Of a stretch of 64,000 nt of DNA, positions 24,119-32,424 are shown piece by piece. Source of the stretch: Deltaproteobacteria bacterium (GTDB lineage: Bacteria; Bdellovibrionota_C; UBA2361; J135); NCBI GenBank assembly GCA_020635175.1, contig JACKAH010000002.1, positions 62,001-126,000 of the forward strand, written 5' to 3'. The position numbers and the translations under genes are program-made. Positions within the stretch are counted from its first letter, which is position 1; each line of letters opens with the position of its first letter. The notes under the pieces are model-generated. The model made no database searches, was not told the origin of the DNA, and worked only from the letters and a program-made list of their open reading frames with translations.

Positions 24119-25593
24119 GGAAAATAGTTACTTCACTTAATAGCGATTATTTTCTACTTTTTGCTCTAATTCTACTGGGCTTAGTCTTAAGAACTCTAGA
24201 TATTGAGATCAGACCTCTTCATAACGATGAAGGAGTTAACTATTTTTTTCTCGGACAGATTGATCAAAAAGGGTATTACCCTTACTCGTATCTTAACTAC
24301 CACGGACCTGCATATTTCTACTTAACTAGATTGTGCACCGCGATTTTTGGTGATGGCATTTTTGGTTTAAGGTTTTCAAGTATACTTTCTGGACTCTTGT
24401 TGCCAGTTTGTCTAATCCCATTTTTTAAACGCAATCAAGGTTTGTATGTTTTGATAGCTTCTGCCTTATTAATGCTTTCTCCTACGCATGTCTTTTTCTC
24501 TCGTTATGCAATTCATGAAAGCTTCTTTGTGTTGGTAACATTGTGGTTAGCTGTTTCCGTTTATTTTTGGTGGGAGGAGCGTAAGCCTTGTTATATCTAT
24601 CAAGGTTTTGCTGCACTGGCTCTGTTGGTTTCTACTAAAGAGACCTTTATCATCACATTATTCTCTCTTTTTATTGGTATCTTGTTATTGGGCGATTATA
24701 AGGCTGTTTTTCGTGATTTGAGAGCTCAGTATGCTGTGATTGTTAAAGGACTATTGGGTTGTGTCGTCTCTATAATTTTTATCTTTACCGGAGCTTTTCG
24801 GTGGAGCGATGGTGTGCACGAAATGCTTCTTGCGGTACCCCAGTGGATTGCACGTAATGATTCTGATTTTGGTCACCATAAGCCATTTCAATATTATGCA
24901 GAATGTTTAGCTGTCGTTGAGCCAACATTAGAGATCCTCCTATTGGTATTTGTTGCTTTGATTTTTGTCTCTTTTCTGTTCCCTTTGAAGCTTGAGAAGT
25001 TCAGAAAAGATCTCTTTACTCAGAATCCATGGGTTAGATTTTTATTCGCTTGGTTTGTCTCGATATTTCTAGTTTATTCACTTGTTTCGTATAAGACTCC
25101 CTGGTTAATTCTTAATTTAAGCCTACCTCTTATCTTATTGATTTCATATTTTTTGACTTATTTGGTAAGTGCAGAATCATTAAAAGTAAGAGTCGTGTCG
25201 TTTGCAGTTGGAATTGCTGCGCTACTTTCAACAGTTGGATCCTCGTTTTATTTTAATTTTGATCATCCGTATGGGATTAAGAATCCGTACTCATATGTTC
25301 ATACGGCTGAAGGAATGCTTAGGCTGTTGGATGACATTGCTATTTTAGCGAAACAAAAACCGAATCTTAATATCTTAGTTGGAATTAAACAGTATTGGCC
25401 GCTTCCGTATTACTTAAGAAGGTATGAGCCAAATGTTGGCTACAAAGATATTTCAAACCCGAACACCATTTCTGATAGATACGATGTGTTAATTCTTGAT
25501 AAGAATGTGCTTTGGAATAAGTCAGGCTGGAGAGATAAATACTATCGATTGAGTGATGTTCAAGAATCAAGAACTTACTTTAAGCTTCATTGA
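24115..25593 (+). CDS. Multi-pass membrane protein, flippase-associated Agl23/GT39-like
   Basis: The 492-residue protein has about ten hydrophobic helices and an N-terminal DIEIRPLHNDEGVNYFFLGQ segment; the HNDE motif after the first helix is typical of GT-C glycosyltransferases, and the YLNYHGPAYFYLTRL loop is characteristic of the Agl23 (TIGR03663) group. Such enzymes are proposed to use dolichyl- or undecaprenyl-linked sugars at the membrane. It overlaps the preceding gene by 4 bp, and its end overlaps panE (convergent) by 27 bp. Acceptor and sugar unknown. Confidence 0.82.
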   Translation: MRKIVTSLNSDYFLLFALILLGLVLRTLDIEIRPLHNDEGVNYFFLGQIDQKGYYPYSYLNYHGPAYFYLTRLCTAIFGDGIFGLRFSSILSGLLLPVCLIPFFKRNQGLYVLIASALLMLSPTHVFFSRYAIHESFFVLVTLWLAVSVYFWWEERKPCYIYQGFAALALLVSTKETFIITLFSLFIGILLLGDYKAVFRDLRAQYAVIVKGLLGCVVSIIFIFTGAFRWSDGVHEMLLAVPQWIARNDSDFGHHKPFQYYAECLAVVEPTLEILLLVFVALIFVSFLFPLKLEKFRKDLFTQNPWVRFLFAWFVSIFLVYSLVSYKTPWLILNLSLPLILLISYFLTYLVSAESLKVRVVSFAVGIAALLSTVGSSFYFNFDHPYGIKNPYSYVHTAEGMLRLLDDIAILAKQKPNLNILVGIKQYWPLPYYLRRYEPNVGYKDISNPNTISDRYDVLILDKNVLWNKSGWRDKYYRLSDVQESRTYFKLH

Positions 25594-26514
25594 TTCCTCA
25601 TAGTACTTTAAAAGATGGTATAAAGTCTTCATTATTGGTGTTTTGATCTGATTTGAATTTGCGATTCTAATTACTCGCCCTAAAAAATATTCTAGCTCTG
25701 TTTTGTTTCCATTTCTTAAGTCATAGAGAGTAGAGCATACGTTCTCTCTACTGTTTGATATCTTATCAAGTAGATCTTGATCTGAAAGTTGATCAAGGAT
25801 AAAGCCCTCTGATTTAGCAACAAGACGAGCCTCTTTGACGATTCTTAGCGTGAGAGTTTCTAAGTCTTGGTTCTCAACTATTGCTTTGTTTTTTTTGTTT
25901 AGGATTGAGCAAAGTGGATTTACAGCTATATTAACTAAAACTTTCTCCCACTCGGCGAAAGCGATAGTCTCCTTTCTTTCAACCTTTCCTATCGTGCTAA
26001 GTATTTTAAAAACCGCCTCATGTCGTTCGTCTTTTTCTAATGGCGTGCTAAAGCTAAAATTTGGCTCTCCGCTTACTATAACGTTAGTTGGGTTTACTCT
26101 GTTCACGCCAATCGATGTTATTACTCTTGCTATCGCAACATCACGTCCTAAAATCTCTGCTGCTTGTTGATAAATACCTATGCCGTTTTGAGTTAAGATT
26201 AAGGAGCTTTTTTTTGATAGGTAGGGTTTTAAGCTACTAAGGGTTTTATCTAGGTCATACGCCTTTACGCAAATGAGATAGATTGTATCTTCAGGATTTT
26301 CAGTCAATTCATCTGTGGTGATTACGTTTATCTCAGATGTTTTGAGTCGAAGATTTATATCTCCTTTAAGCTGAAGATCTTGCTCTTGATAATCTTTTAG
26401 TGAACTGTTTTTTACCACTAAAGAGAGCTTATGATGTCTGGAAAGAAGTCCAGCAAATAAGAGTCCAATTGCTCCTGGACCAATGATTGAAATATTCTTT
26501 TGGCTCGAAGTCAT
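25567..26514 (-). CDS. panE: 2-dehydropantoate 2-reductase
   Basis: The 315-residue enzyme reduces ketopantoate to pantoate with NADPH in pantothenate synthesis. The N-terminal ISIIGPGAIGLLFAGLLS Rossmann loop, the VCVKAYDLDKTL segment, LTQNGIGI and the EWEKVLVNIAVNPLC region with the catalytic lysine are typical. It lies on the minus strand between two plus genes and is divergent from the MBL hydrolase gene. Some ApbA/PanE paralogues use other 2-keto acids, so specificity is inferred from the family. Confidence 0.88.
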   Translation of the reverse strand: MTSSQKNISIIGPGAIGLLFAGLLSRHHKLSLVVKNSSLKDYQEQDLQLKGDINLRLKTSEINVITTDELTENPEDTIYLICVKAYDLDKTLSSLKPYLSKKSSLILTQNGIGIYQQAAEILGRDVAIARVITSIGVNRVNPTNVIVSGEPNFSFSTPLEKDERHEAVFKILSTIGKVERKETIAFAEWEKVLVNIAVNPLCSILNKKNKAIVENQDLETLTLRIVKEARLVAKSEGFILDQLSDQDLLDKISNSRENVCSTLYDLRNGNKTELEYFLGRVIRIANSNQIKTPIMKTLYHLLKYYEESMKLKVSS

Positions 26515-26587
26515 GACAACCGCTATAGATCTTTCAATATTTTTTTAGCCTTGCTTCACATGCCTGCTTACAACTATCTTGAAATTT

Positions 26588-27388
26588 ATGCGTTTCTCAG
26601 TTTTATCAAGTGGCAGTAAAGCGAACTCTACCTTTATCGAAGTAGGATCGCAAAGAATTCTGATTGATTGCGGACTTTCCGCAAAGCAAACATCGATACG
26701 ATTGCTTGAATTAGGCATTGATCCAGAATCAATAAACGCCATGATTATTACGCATGAGCATTCTGATCATGTGAGAGGGATTTCCGTAATGAGTCGAAAA
26801 TACTCAATCCCAGTTTTTGCAAACGAAGAAACTGCTCAATTCCTTGATAATATTTACGCCCTAGAGACTTTTGTTACTGGCCAAAAATTTTGTCTTAACG
26901 AAGTTGAGATTTCGCCCTTTAGTATAGTGCATGATGCCGTTGATCCTGTTGGTTTCGTACTGGAAGCTGAGGGGCTTAAATTTGCACAGGCTACAGATCT
27001 AGGGAGAGTTACGCCCTTAGTTCGAGAAAGTTTACGTGGTGCGCATGCGTTAGTTCTTGAGTCTAACCATGATCTTGATATGCTTCAGGAATCACAGTAT
27101 CCATGGGAGCTCAAGCAGCGTATCGCCTCAAGCCATGGCCATTTAAGCAATGATACGGCTGGAAATCTCCTCTTTGAGCTGTTTCACCATGATATGTTTC
27201 AAGTAGTACTAGGTCATTTGAGTGAGAATTGTAATACCCCTCAACTTGCTGTTGATACAGTAAAAAGGTATGTTAACGACATAACTCACACGGTCCCAAA
27301 CTTCGCATTGTATTGTGGAAGTGTGAATCGACAAACTGATCTATTTACAGTTGGGGAAGAGCAAAGCCAACAACAGTTGGTCGGGTAA
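26588..27388 (+). CDS. Metallo-beta-lactamase fold hydrolase, YycJ/WalJ-like
   Basis: The protein of about 266 residues starts MRFSVLSSGSKANSTFIE and carries ITHEHSDHVRGI, the HxHxDH metal motif, with later VLESNHD and SSHGHLSN histidines. That order and length match YycJ/WalJ-type proteins, implicated in DNA-processing or cell-wall coordination in Firmicutes. I chose ATG 26588; a TTG at 26579 adds three residues. It is followed by purB 26 bp later. Confidence 0.88.
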   Translation: MRFSVLSSGSKANSTFIEVGSQRILIDCGLSAKQTSIRLLELGIDPESINAMIITHEHSDHVRGISVMSRKYSIPVFANEETAQFLDNIYALETFVTGQKFCLNEVEISPFSIVHDAVDPVGFVLEAEGLKFAQATDLGRVTPLVRESLRGAHALVLESNHDLDMLQESQYPWELKQRIASSHGHLSNDTAGNLLFELFHHDMFQVVLGHLSENCNTPQLAVDTVKRYVNDITHTVPNFALYCGSVNRQTDLFTVGEEQSQQQLVG

Positions 27389-27414
27389 TTTTCTGATATA
27401 GTTAGGATTTCCAT

Positions 27415-28716
27415 ATGATTCCACGTTATACCCATCCTGAGATGGAAGCTATCTGGACAGATGAGTCACGGTGTAAGATCTGGCTTGAAGTAGAAACGCT
27501 TGCCCTAGAGGGAATGGTTAAAGCTGGTTTGGCTCCGGCAGAGGCTTATCAGGCTGTTAAAGATAAAGGGGCCTTTGATACCAAAAGAGTTTTGGAGATA
27601 GAGCAGGAAGTAAAGCATGACGTGATTGCTTTTTTAACTAACGTTGCAGAACATGTAGGTCCTCTATCAAGATATGTTCATCGTGGCATGACCTCTAATG
27701 ACCTGCTCGATACAACATTTGCTGTACAGTTAAAGCATGCGGGTCAGATGATTTTAAATCATTTATCGAGGCTTCAAGGGGTCGTATTAAAACGAGCAGA
27801 AGAGTTTAAATACACTCCAACAATTGGACGTAGTCATGGAATTCATGCTGAACCTACCACTTTTGGTTTAAAGCTAATTGGATGGTATGCAGAAATCGCT
27901 CGAGCAACCAAAAGAGTTGAGGCTGCATTACAAGAGGTTTGCGTTGGTAAGTTAGCCGGTGCAGTAGGAACCTATTCATCACTTCCTCCTAGCATAGAAG
28001 AGCATGTGATGAAGGAGCTTGGTTTGGGAGTAGAGTCTGTTGCTACTCAAGTAGTTTCTCGAGACAGGCATGCGTTCTTCTTTGAGTCTTTGGCATTGCT
28101 TGCAACTTCAATCGAACGTTTTGTCGTAGAGATTCGGCATTTACAGCGTACTGAGGTGGCAGAAGCGGAGGAGAAGTTTACAAAGGGTCAGAAAGGATCT
28201 TCTGCAATGCCGCACAAGAGAAATCCTATTTTATCTGAGAACATTACTGGATTAGCAAGGCTTGTTAGAAGTTATGCAGATGCAGCGATGCAGAATGTTC
28301 CTTTATGGCATGAGCGGGATATTAGCCATAGCTCAGTTGAACGCGTCATCGGTCCTGATGCAACAATAACAATAGATTTTATTCTCAGACGTTTTATCTC
28401 ATTGGTCGAAAATTTAGTTGTTTATCCTGAGAAGATGAAAGCAAACATGGAGATGACTCATGGGCTTTATATGTCTGGTACTTTATTGCTTGCATTAGTT
28501 GATAAGGGCGTCACCCGTGAAGATGCCTATAGATTGGTTCAAAAACACGCAATGCAGGCTTGGGAGCAGGGACAGAGTTTTCCTGATAAGGTTAAATCCG
28601 ACCAGGAGATCTGTGATATTTTTAATGAGAAGGAGCTTGATGAAGTCTTCGATGCAAGTCGACATTTTGCTCATGTAGATTTTATTTTTGAAAGAGTAAA
28701 AAAGGCATCTGTATGA
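27415..28716 (+). CDS. purB: Adenylosuccinate lyase
   Basis: PurB acts twice in purine synthesis, cleaving SAICAR and adenylosuccinate to release fumarate. The KGSSAMPHKRNPILSEN signature (near residue 263) holds the catalytic Ser loop; TSNDLLDT and RSHGIHAEPTTFGLK are the other conserved regions. 433 residues is normal. It leads the purB-purS-purQ cluster; purS overlaps it by 4 bp. Confidence 0.97.
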   Translation: MIPRYTHPEMEAIWTDESRCKIWLEVETLALEGMVKAGLAPAEAYQAVKDKGAFDTKRVLEIEQEVKHDVIAFLTNVAEHVGPLSRYVHRGMTSNDLLDTTFAVQLKHAGQMILNHLSRLQGVVLKRAEEFKYTPTIGRSHGIHAEPTTFGLKLIGWYAEIARATKRVEAALQEVCVGKLAGAVGTYSSLPPSIEEHVMKELGLGVESVATQVVSRDRHAFFFESLALLATSIERFVVEIRHLQRTEVAEAEEKFTKGQKGSSAMPHKRNPILSENITGLARLVRSYADAAMQNVPLWHERDISHSSVERVIGPDATITIDFILRRFISLVENLVVYPEKMKANMEMTHGLYMSGTLLLALVDKGVTREDAYRLVQKHAMQAWEQGQSFPDKVKSDQEICDIFNEKELDEVFDASRHFAHVDFIFERVKKASV

Positions 28717-28952
28717 GAGTGCAAGTATTGGTGCGGCTAAAGCCTGGTGTGTTGGATGTGCAAGGCAAAGCAGTCGAGAAGGGACTACAAGGGCTTGGAT
28801 TTTCTGATGTTGATAATGTCAGAGTTGGTCGATTGATAGAGCTCGACTTGGAAAGTGACAATCTGGATGATGCTAAAGCAAAAGTATCACAGATGTGCGA
28901 AAAACTTTTGGTCAATGGTGTTATTGAAAACTTTGAATTTTGTACTTTATGA
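28713..28952 (+). CDS. purS: Phosphoribosylformylglycinamidine synthase subunit PurS
   Basis: This 79-residue protein is the small subunit of the three-part FGAM synthase (PurS, PurQ, PurL). The VRLKPGVLDVQGKAVEKGLQ start and the DNVRVGRLIELDLE strand are typical. The ATGA overlaps with purB on one side and purQ on the other indicate translational coupling. Confidence 0.95.
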   Translation: MRVQVLVRLKPGVLDVQGKAVEKGLQGLGFSDVDNVRVGRLIELDLESDNLDDAKAKVSQMCEKLLVNGVIENFEFCTL

Positions 28953-29641
28953 ATGTATCAGTAATTGAATTTCCAGGCTCAAACTGTGATCACGATGTCG
29001 TGCATCTTTACAGCTCAGTTTTAGATAGTAAGGTTGAGTTAATTTGGCATAGCGACAGAGATCTTAAGAATCCCGACTTAGTTATCTTGCCTGGTGGCTT
29101 TTCATATGGTGATTACCTGCGCTCGGGTGCAATAGCTAGACTTTCTCCGGTGATGGAGGAGGTCGTGTCTTTTGCAAATAAAGGAGGTCTTGTCGTTGGG
29201 ATCTGCAATGGATTTCAGATTTTATGCGAAGCAAAGCTTCTTCCCGGCGCGTTGCTTAGGAACATAAATCGTAAATTTTTATCCCAATTCGTTCATATTA
29301 AGTTAGAAAATGATCAACTTCCATTTACTAAGAATATGAAAAGCGGTGATGTAATCACCTGCCCAATTGCACACGGTGAAGGTAACTATTTTGCTGATGC
29401 TGAAACGATTGAGCGAATTGAAAAAGACGGACATGTAGTTTTTAGATATTGTGATGCTGAGGGCAAGGTTGATTCTGAAAATAGAGTCTCTAACCCTAAC
29501 GGTTCTATTAATTCAATCGCTGGCATCTGTAATCCTACCGGTAATGTTGTTGGTTTCATGCCGCACCCAGAACGCTCAGTTGAGGAAATTGTGGGTTTTG
29601 TTGGTAGTGCCTCAGGTTTGCCACTTTTCAAATGCAACTAA
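28949..29641 (+). CDS. purQ: Phosphoribosylformylglycinamidine synthase subunit PurQ
   Basis: PurQ is the glutaminase of FGAM synthase. FPGSNCDHD opens the protein, GGFSYGDYLRSGAIARLSP is the conserved oxyanion region, GICNGFQILCEA holds the nucleophilic Cys, and GFMPHPERS holds the catalytic His-Glu pair. I chose the ATG at 28949, which overlaps the purS stop. purL does not follow; GC-rich island 2 begins about 35 bp later, so the large subunit is encoded elsewhere. Confidence 0.97.
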   Translation: MNVSVIEFPGSNCDHDVVHLYSSVLDSKVELIWHSDRDLKNPDLVILPGGFSYGDYLRSGAIARLSPVMEEVVSFANKGGLVVGICNGFQILCEAKLLPGALLRNINRKFLSQFVHIKLENDQLPFTKNMKSGDVITCPIAHGEGNYFADAETIERIEKDGHVVFRYCDAEGKVDSENRVSNPNGSINSIAGICNPTGNVVGFMPHPERSVEEIVGFVGSASGLPLFKCN

Positions 29642-29706
29642 ATTCTAAGTTGTATTTAAATCTTAAAGGCTAGAAAGACAGAGCTAAAAACTGTGTCACC
29701 ATCTCT

Positions 29707-29728
29707 ACTTCTATCTAAAGATAGAAGT
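29707..29728. repeat. Perfect 22-bp palindrome at the left edge of island 2
   Basis: ACTTCTATCT (29707-29716) and AGATAGAAGT (29719-29728) are perfect inverted copies around AA. It lies between host-like DNA and the GC-rich hairpin. It could be a recombination or protein-binding site, or the end of the purQ transcript. Confidence 0.6.
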
Positions 29729-29732
29729 GGTC

Positions 29733-29771
29733 GCCGCTCGGCATTCGTCGGGGAGACGAACGCCGAGCGGC
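29733..29771 (-). terminator. GC-rich hairpin downstream of the island 2 gene
   Basis: Arms 29733-29749 and 29755-29771 pair over 17 bp with one mismatch, which on the minus-strand RNA becomes a G-U pair; this favours a function in leftward transcripts. It begins about 10 bp after the stop codon. No U-run follows, as in island 1. Confidence 0.6.
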
Positions 29772-29781
29772 TTCCAGCCGA

Positions 29782-31074
29782 TCACTTGAAGATTCGCTTG
29801 ATCAGGATCAGCAGGAGCAGTGCGCCGCCGATGCCGAGCAGGAGCGTCTCGATGGGGATCTCGTCCCAGTTGATGTCGAGCGCCCGCGACTTGTGCTTGT
29901 CCTGAAGGGACTGCGCTTGCGCCGCGGTCGTGCCGGCTTGAGCCTGCGAGGGCTCATCGACGACACGACGTTGTGCTGCGAGGACCTCGAAGGTGTCGTT
30001 CTGCCCGGTGTTGCTCGGATTGGGGATGACCCGGTTCTGAGCGAAGGGGCTTCCCGAACGTTCGATCTCGCCGACATCGTAGTAGGTCTGATTCGGATCG
30101 AGCGCGACGCCAGCCAGACGCGGATCGTCGTGCGGGATCGGTTCGAGTACGATCCGACCAGAGATCTCCGTATGGAACGCGAAGTCCCAGATACGGCTCT
30201 GATACGGACCGAAGCTGCGCTCGCAGTACACGAGAGCTTCCTCGAACGGAGGTAGCACGATCTGTCCGTCATCGCTCCGTGCGAGCGGGGCGATGACCTG
30301 CTCGAAGAAGAACGCCATGATCCCGTCCTCGACGTGGTGTCGTCGAGGCTCGGGCCAACGCAGGTAGGTCGCATCGGTGTCGATGTATTCGTGCTCGGCG
30401 CGGGTCACGCGACGATTCTCGAGGTTCTCGACGTAGCGGGCCTGCGCTGGCGTCAGGCGAGTCAGAAGCATGTGCTCCAGTGCAACGAAGACGTCGTTGG
30501 TCTGGTTGCTCCACTGCTCGGGGTCCTTGGTGATGTGCCCCGACTGAAGCTTGACGTGGATCACGTCCGGCACCAATCGGTAGAGCTCATACATGCCGAG
30601 CATCGCTTGCGATTGCTGCCAGCTTAGCCACGGCAAGGTTCCCTTGAAGTGAGCGACTCCGAGCGCATCGACGCGCAGACGCCACAGCGTCCGCGGCAGG
30701 TGGCTCGCGAGCAGGCTACCCTGACCGGTGTTGACCTGCAGCGGGTTCGCAGGGGTGAAGATCGCCGCAGCGAAGGCTTCTCCCTTATCCCAGTCGTTGA
30801 CTGGGATCTCTTTCAGATCCCAGAGCAGGAACCAGGCCCAGTAGGGCAGTTGGATCTGCTCGGTGGTACCGAAGCACTGCTGTGCGATCTGATCTCGAGC
30901 GGCGCCAGCCTGGCGCAGCTTCAGGATCTGCTGAGCGGTGCTCCAGTCCTCCTCGTTCTGGGGAACGTACTGCGAGTTGTTGCTGTACTGCAGGAAGTCC
31001 TGCGCGACGCTGGCCGGAGCCAGCACGATGAGCATGGCGATCGCGACGACGATCGGAGCGAAGAAGCTCTTCAT
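29782..31074 (-). CDS. Secreted, C-terminally membrane-anchored protein of unknown function (island 2)
   Basis: The 430-residue protein is not recognised. It has a signal peptide (FFAPIVVAIAMLIVLAPASVAQ, cleavage after about residue 24), a long soluble region rich in Trp, Tyr and Gln, a Gln/Ala-rich linker (about 365-395) and one C-terminal transmembrane helix followed by Lys-Arg residues (LLLGIGGALLLLILIKRIFK). This topology suggests a protein displayed outside the cytoplasmic membrane. AGGAAGAG lies 7 nt before the ATG. Base and codon use are far more GC-rich than in any neighbour, pointing to a foreign source. There is no catalytic motif I can name. Confidence 0.78.
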   Translation of the reverse strand: MKSFFAPIVVAIAMLIVLAPASVAQDFLQYSNNSQYVPQNEEDWSTAQQILKLRQAGAARDQIAQQCFGTTEQIQLPYWAWFLLWDLKEIPVNDWDKGEAFAAAIFTPANPLQVNTGQGSLLASHLPRTLWRLRVDALGVAHFKGTLPWLSWQQSQAMLGMYELYRLVPDVIHVKLQSGHITKDPEQWSNQTNDVFVALEHMLLTRLTPAQARYVENLENRRVTRAEHEYIDTDATYLRWPEPRRHHVEDGIMAFFFEQVIAPLARSDDGQIVLPPFEEALVYCERSFGPYQSRIWDFAFHTEISGRIVLEPIPHDDPRLAGVALDPNQTYYDVGEIERSGSPFAQNRVIPNPSNTGQNDTFEVLAAQRRVVDEPSQAQAGTTAAQAQSLQDKHKSRALDINWDEIPIETLLLGIGGALLLLILIKRIFK

Positions 31075-31134
31075 GGTGTGCTCTTCCTGGGGCGTGGCCC
31101 CGGCTATGAGAGTGGTGAGTTTGCCTTTGAAAAA

Positions 31135-31170
31135 ACAGAGCCGATTTTCGGCTTGAACCTACGGCTCTGT
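31135..31170 (-). terminator. Intrinsic terminator (minus strand) upstream of the island 2 gene
   Basis: ACAGAGCCG (31135-31143) pairs perfectly with CGGCTCTGT (31162-31170). On the minus strand the stem is followed by TTTTTT, giving a textbook rho-independent terminator. No minus-strand gene lies to its right in this window, so it probably belonged to a neighbouring gene in the source of the island. Confidence 0.65.
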
Positions 31171-31173
31171 CTT

Positions 31174-31512
31174 CCATAGAACTCAGAGCGGAATCAGGTA
31201 AGATCTACGGAAGACAAAGTTGCCTTTAATTACCCAGTATAATTTTTTGAGAGATCTAGGCGCAAAGACGCACTTGGCACTTTTGGCCTTATTATGGGTT
31301 ATGAGTGCTTCATTTAATGGAGTGATGTTCCTTGTCGCTCTATTTTTTATAGAAAATTCAGTAGTTTGCCTTTGCTAGATCAGTGTGATATAAGCACTCA
31401 CAAATTAACATTAAAACTCACCTGACTATCTAGTCTCGGTGTAACGTGCTTAAATAATTACGTTATTTCCCAGGATCGGTCAGGGTGGATTAACTGAGAC
31501 GGAGAAAATAAT
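31174..31512. other. Intergenic region upstream of rpsB
   Basis: Host-like AT-rich DNA. It holds the rpsB promoter candidate (31366-31394), an inverted repeat AACGT/ACGTT near 31445-31465 in the predicted leader, and a weak 52-codon hydrophobic frame (TTG 31220 to TAG 31378) that I do not call as a gene. The 12-mer AGTTTGCCTTTG occurs at 31118-31129 and again at 31363-31374. Confidence 0.4.
31366..31394 (+). promoter_or_regulatory. Candidate promoter for the rpsB operon
   Basis: TTGCCT (31366-31371) and TATAAG (31389-31394) are 17 bp apart. The leader would be about 110 nt, long enough for autoregulation by S2, which is known in other bacteria; no established S2-binding motif is identified here. 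Confidence 0.5.
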
Positions 31513-32376
31513 ATGAATCAAGCAGAAAATTCGGCTGCTAACACGCCAAATTCAACTGAATACCCAGTTGAAATTTCAATTCAATCGTTAATGAAGGCAG
31601 GTGCTCATTTCGGACACCAAACTGACAAGTGGAATCCACAAATGTCTAAGTACATTTACGCTGAGCGAAGCGGATTGCACATTATTAACCTTGATTTAAC
31701 CCTCGACGCTTGGAAGCGTGCTAGAAAAGCTATTTTGAATGTAACTTCAACTGGTGGATCTGTTTTGTTTGTTGGAACTAAGAGACAAGCAAGAGAGGTA
31801 ATTGAAGAGGAGTCAAAACGTTCGAACAGTTTCTTCGTTACGAACAGATGGTTAGGTGGAACTTTAACCAATTTTTCTACAATTAAAAAATCTATCGATC
31901 GAATTAAGAAGTTAACTGAACTTTTAGAAAAAGCTAACGACGCTGAATCAGAAGTACGTTTAAACAAAAAAGAGCAGTTAAAAATCACACGTGATTTAGA
32001 AAAACTTGAGGCAAGTCTTGGTGGTATCAAGGATCTAAAAGGATTACCTGGCGCGCTTTTTGTTACTGATATTAATCGTGAGTCCATCGCTATTGAAGAG
32101 GCAAAGAAGCTTCATATTCCAGTAATTGCACTTGCTGACACAAATTCAAATCCTGGAGTTGTTGATTACGCGATTCCATCAAACGATGATGGTGTACGTA
32201 CATTAAGAATTTTCTCTGCAGCTGTAGCTGATGCTGCGATTGAAGGTGCTACAATTTTCAAGGAGCGATTTGAGTCTGCAAAAGAAACTAAAACTCAGGA
32301 AGCGTCTGAATCTAAGAAGAAGCCAAAAGCTGAAGTAAAAGAAACTGCAAGTGAAGAAGCTGCCCCAGCAGCTTAG
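31513..32376 (+). CDS. rpsB: 30S ribosomal protein S2
   Basis: S2 of the small ribosomal subunit. MKAGAHFGHQTDKWNPQMSKYIY, in pieces AGAHFGHQTDKWNP and MSKYIYAERSGLHIINL, plus FVTNRWLGGTLTNF and PVIALADTNSNP are universal motifs. The protein is 287 residues, longer than the usual 240-260, because of a C-terminal tail rich in Glu, Lys and Ala (about residues 255-287). It leads the rpsB-tsf-pyrH-frr operon. GGAG precedes the ATG. Confidence 0.98.
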   Translation: MNQAENSAANTPNSTEYPVEISIQSLMKAGAHFGHQTDKWNPQMSKYIYAERSGLHIINLDLTLDAWKRARKAILNVTSTGGSVLFVGTKRQAREVIEEESKRSNSFFVTNRWLGGTLTNFSTIKKSIDRIKKLTELLEKANDAESEVRLNKKEQLKITRDLEKLEASLGGIKDLKGLPGALFVTDINRESIAIEEAKKLHIPVIALADTNSNPGVVDYAIPSNDDGVRTLRIFSAAVADAAIEGATIFKERFESAKETKTQEASESKKKPKAEVKETASEEAAPAA

Positions 32377-32424
32377 TCGTAGTTTCAGGCTGTAACTAAT
32401 AACATTTTTTGAAAGGAGATTTTA

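Larger units (their letters stand above)
29675..31173. other. GC-rich island 2 (single minus-strand gene framed by hairpins)
   Basis: The sequence between purQ and rpsB switches to GC-rich DNA with codon use unlike its neighbours. It contains one complete minus-strand gene (29782-31074) with its own ribosome site, a strong hairpin just after its stop, and a perfect intrinsic terminator (minus strand) upstream of it. A 10-bp match AAGACAGAGC (29675-29684) / GCTCTGTCTT (31164-31173) stands as an inverted repeat at the edges. No recombinase gene is present. Compare island 1. Confidence 0.6.

Noticed and set aside
30649..31179. Plus-strand 176-codon frame in island 2
   Set aside because: It is antisense to the signal-peptide gene, shows no domain or ribosome site, and runs through the minus-strand terminator.
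31118..31374. 12-bp direct repeat AGTTTGCCTTTG as island target duplication
   Set aside because: Both copies lie on the right side of island 2, not at its two ends.
31220..31378. 52-codon hydrophobic frame with TTG start before rpsB
   Set aside because: It overlaps the rpsB -35 region, and has only a weak GGAAG site and no similarity; possibly a relic.
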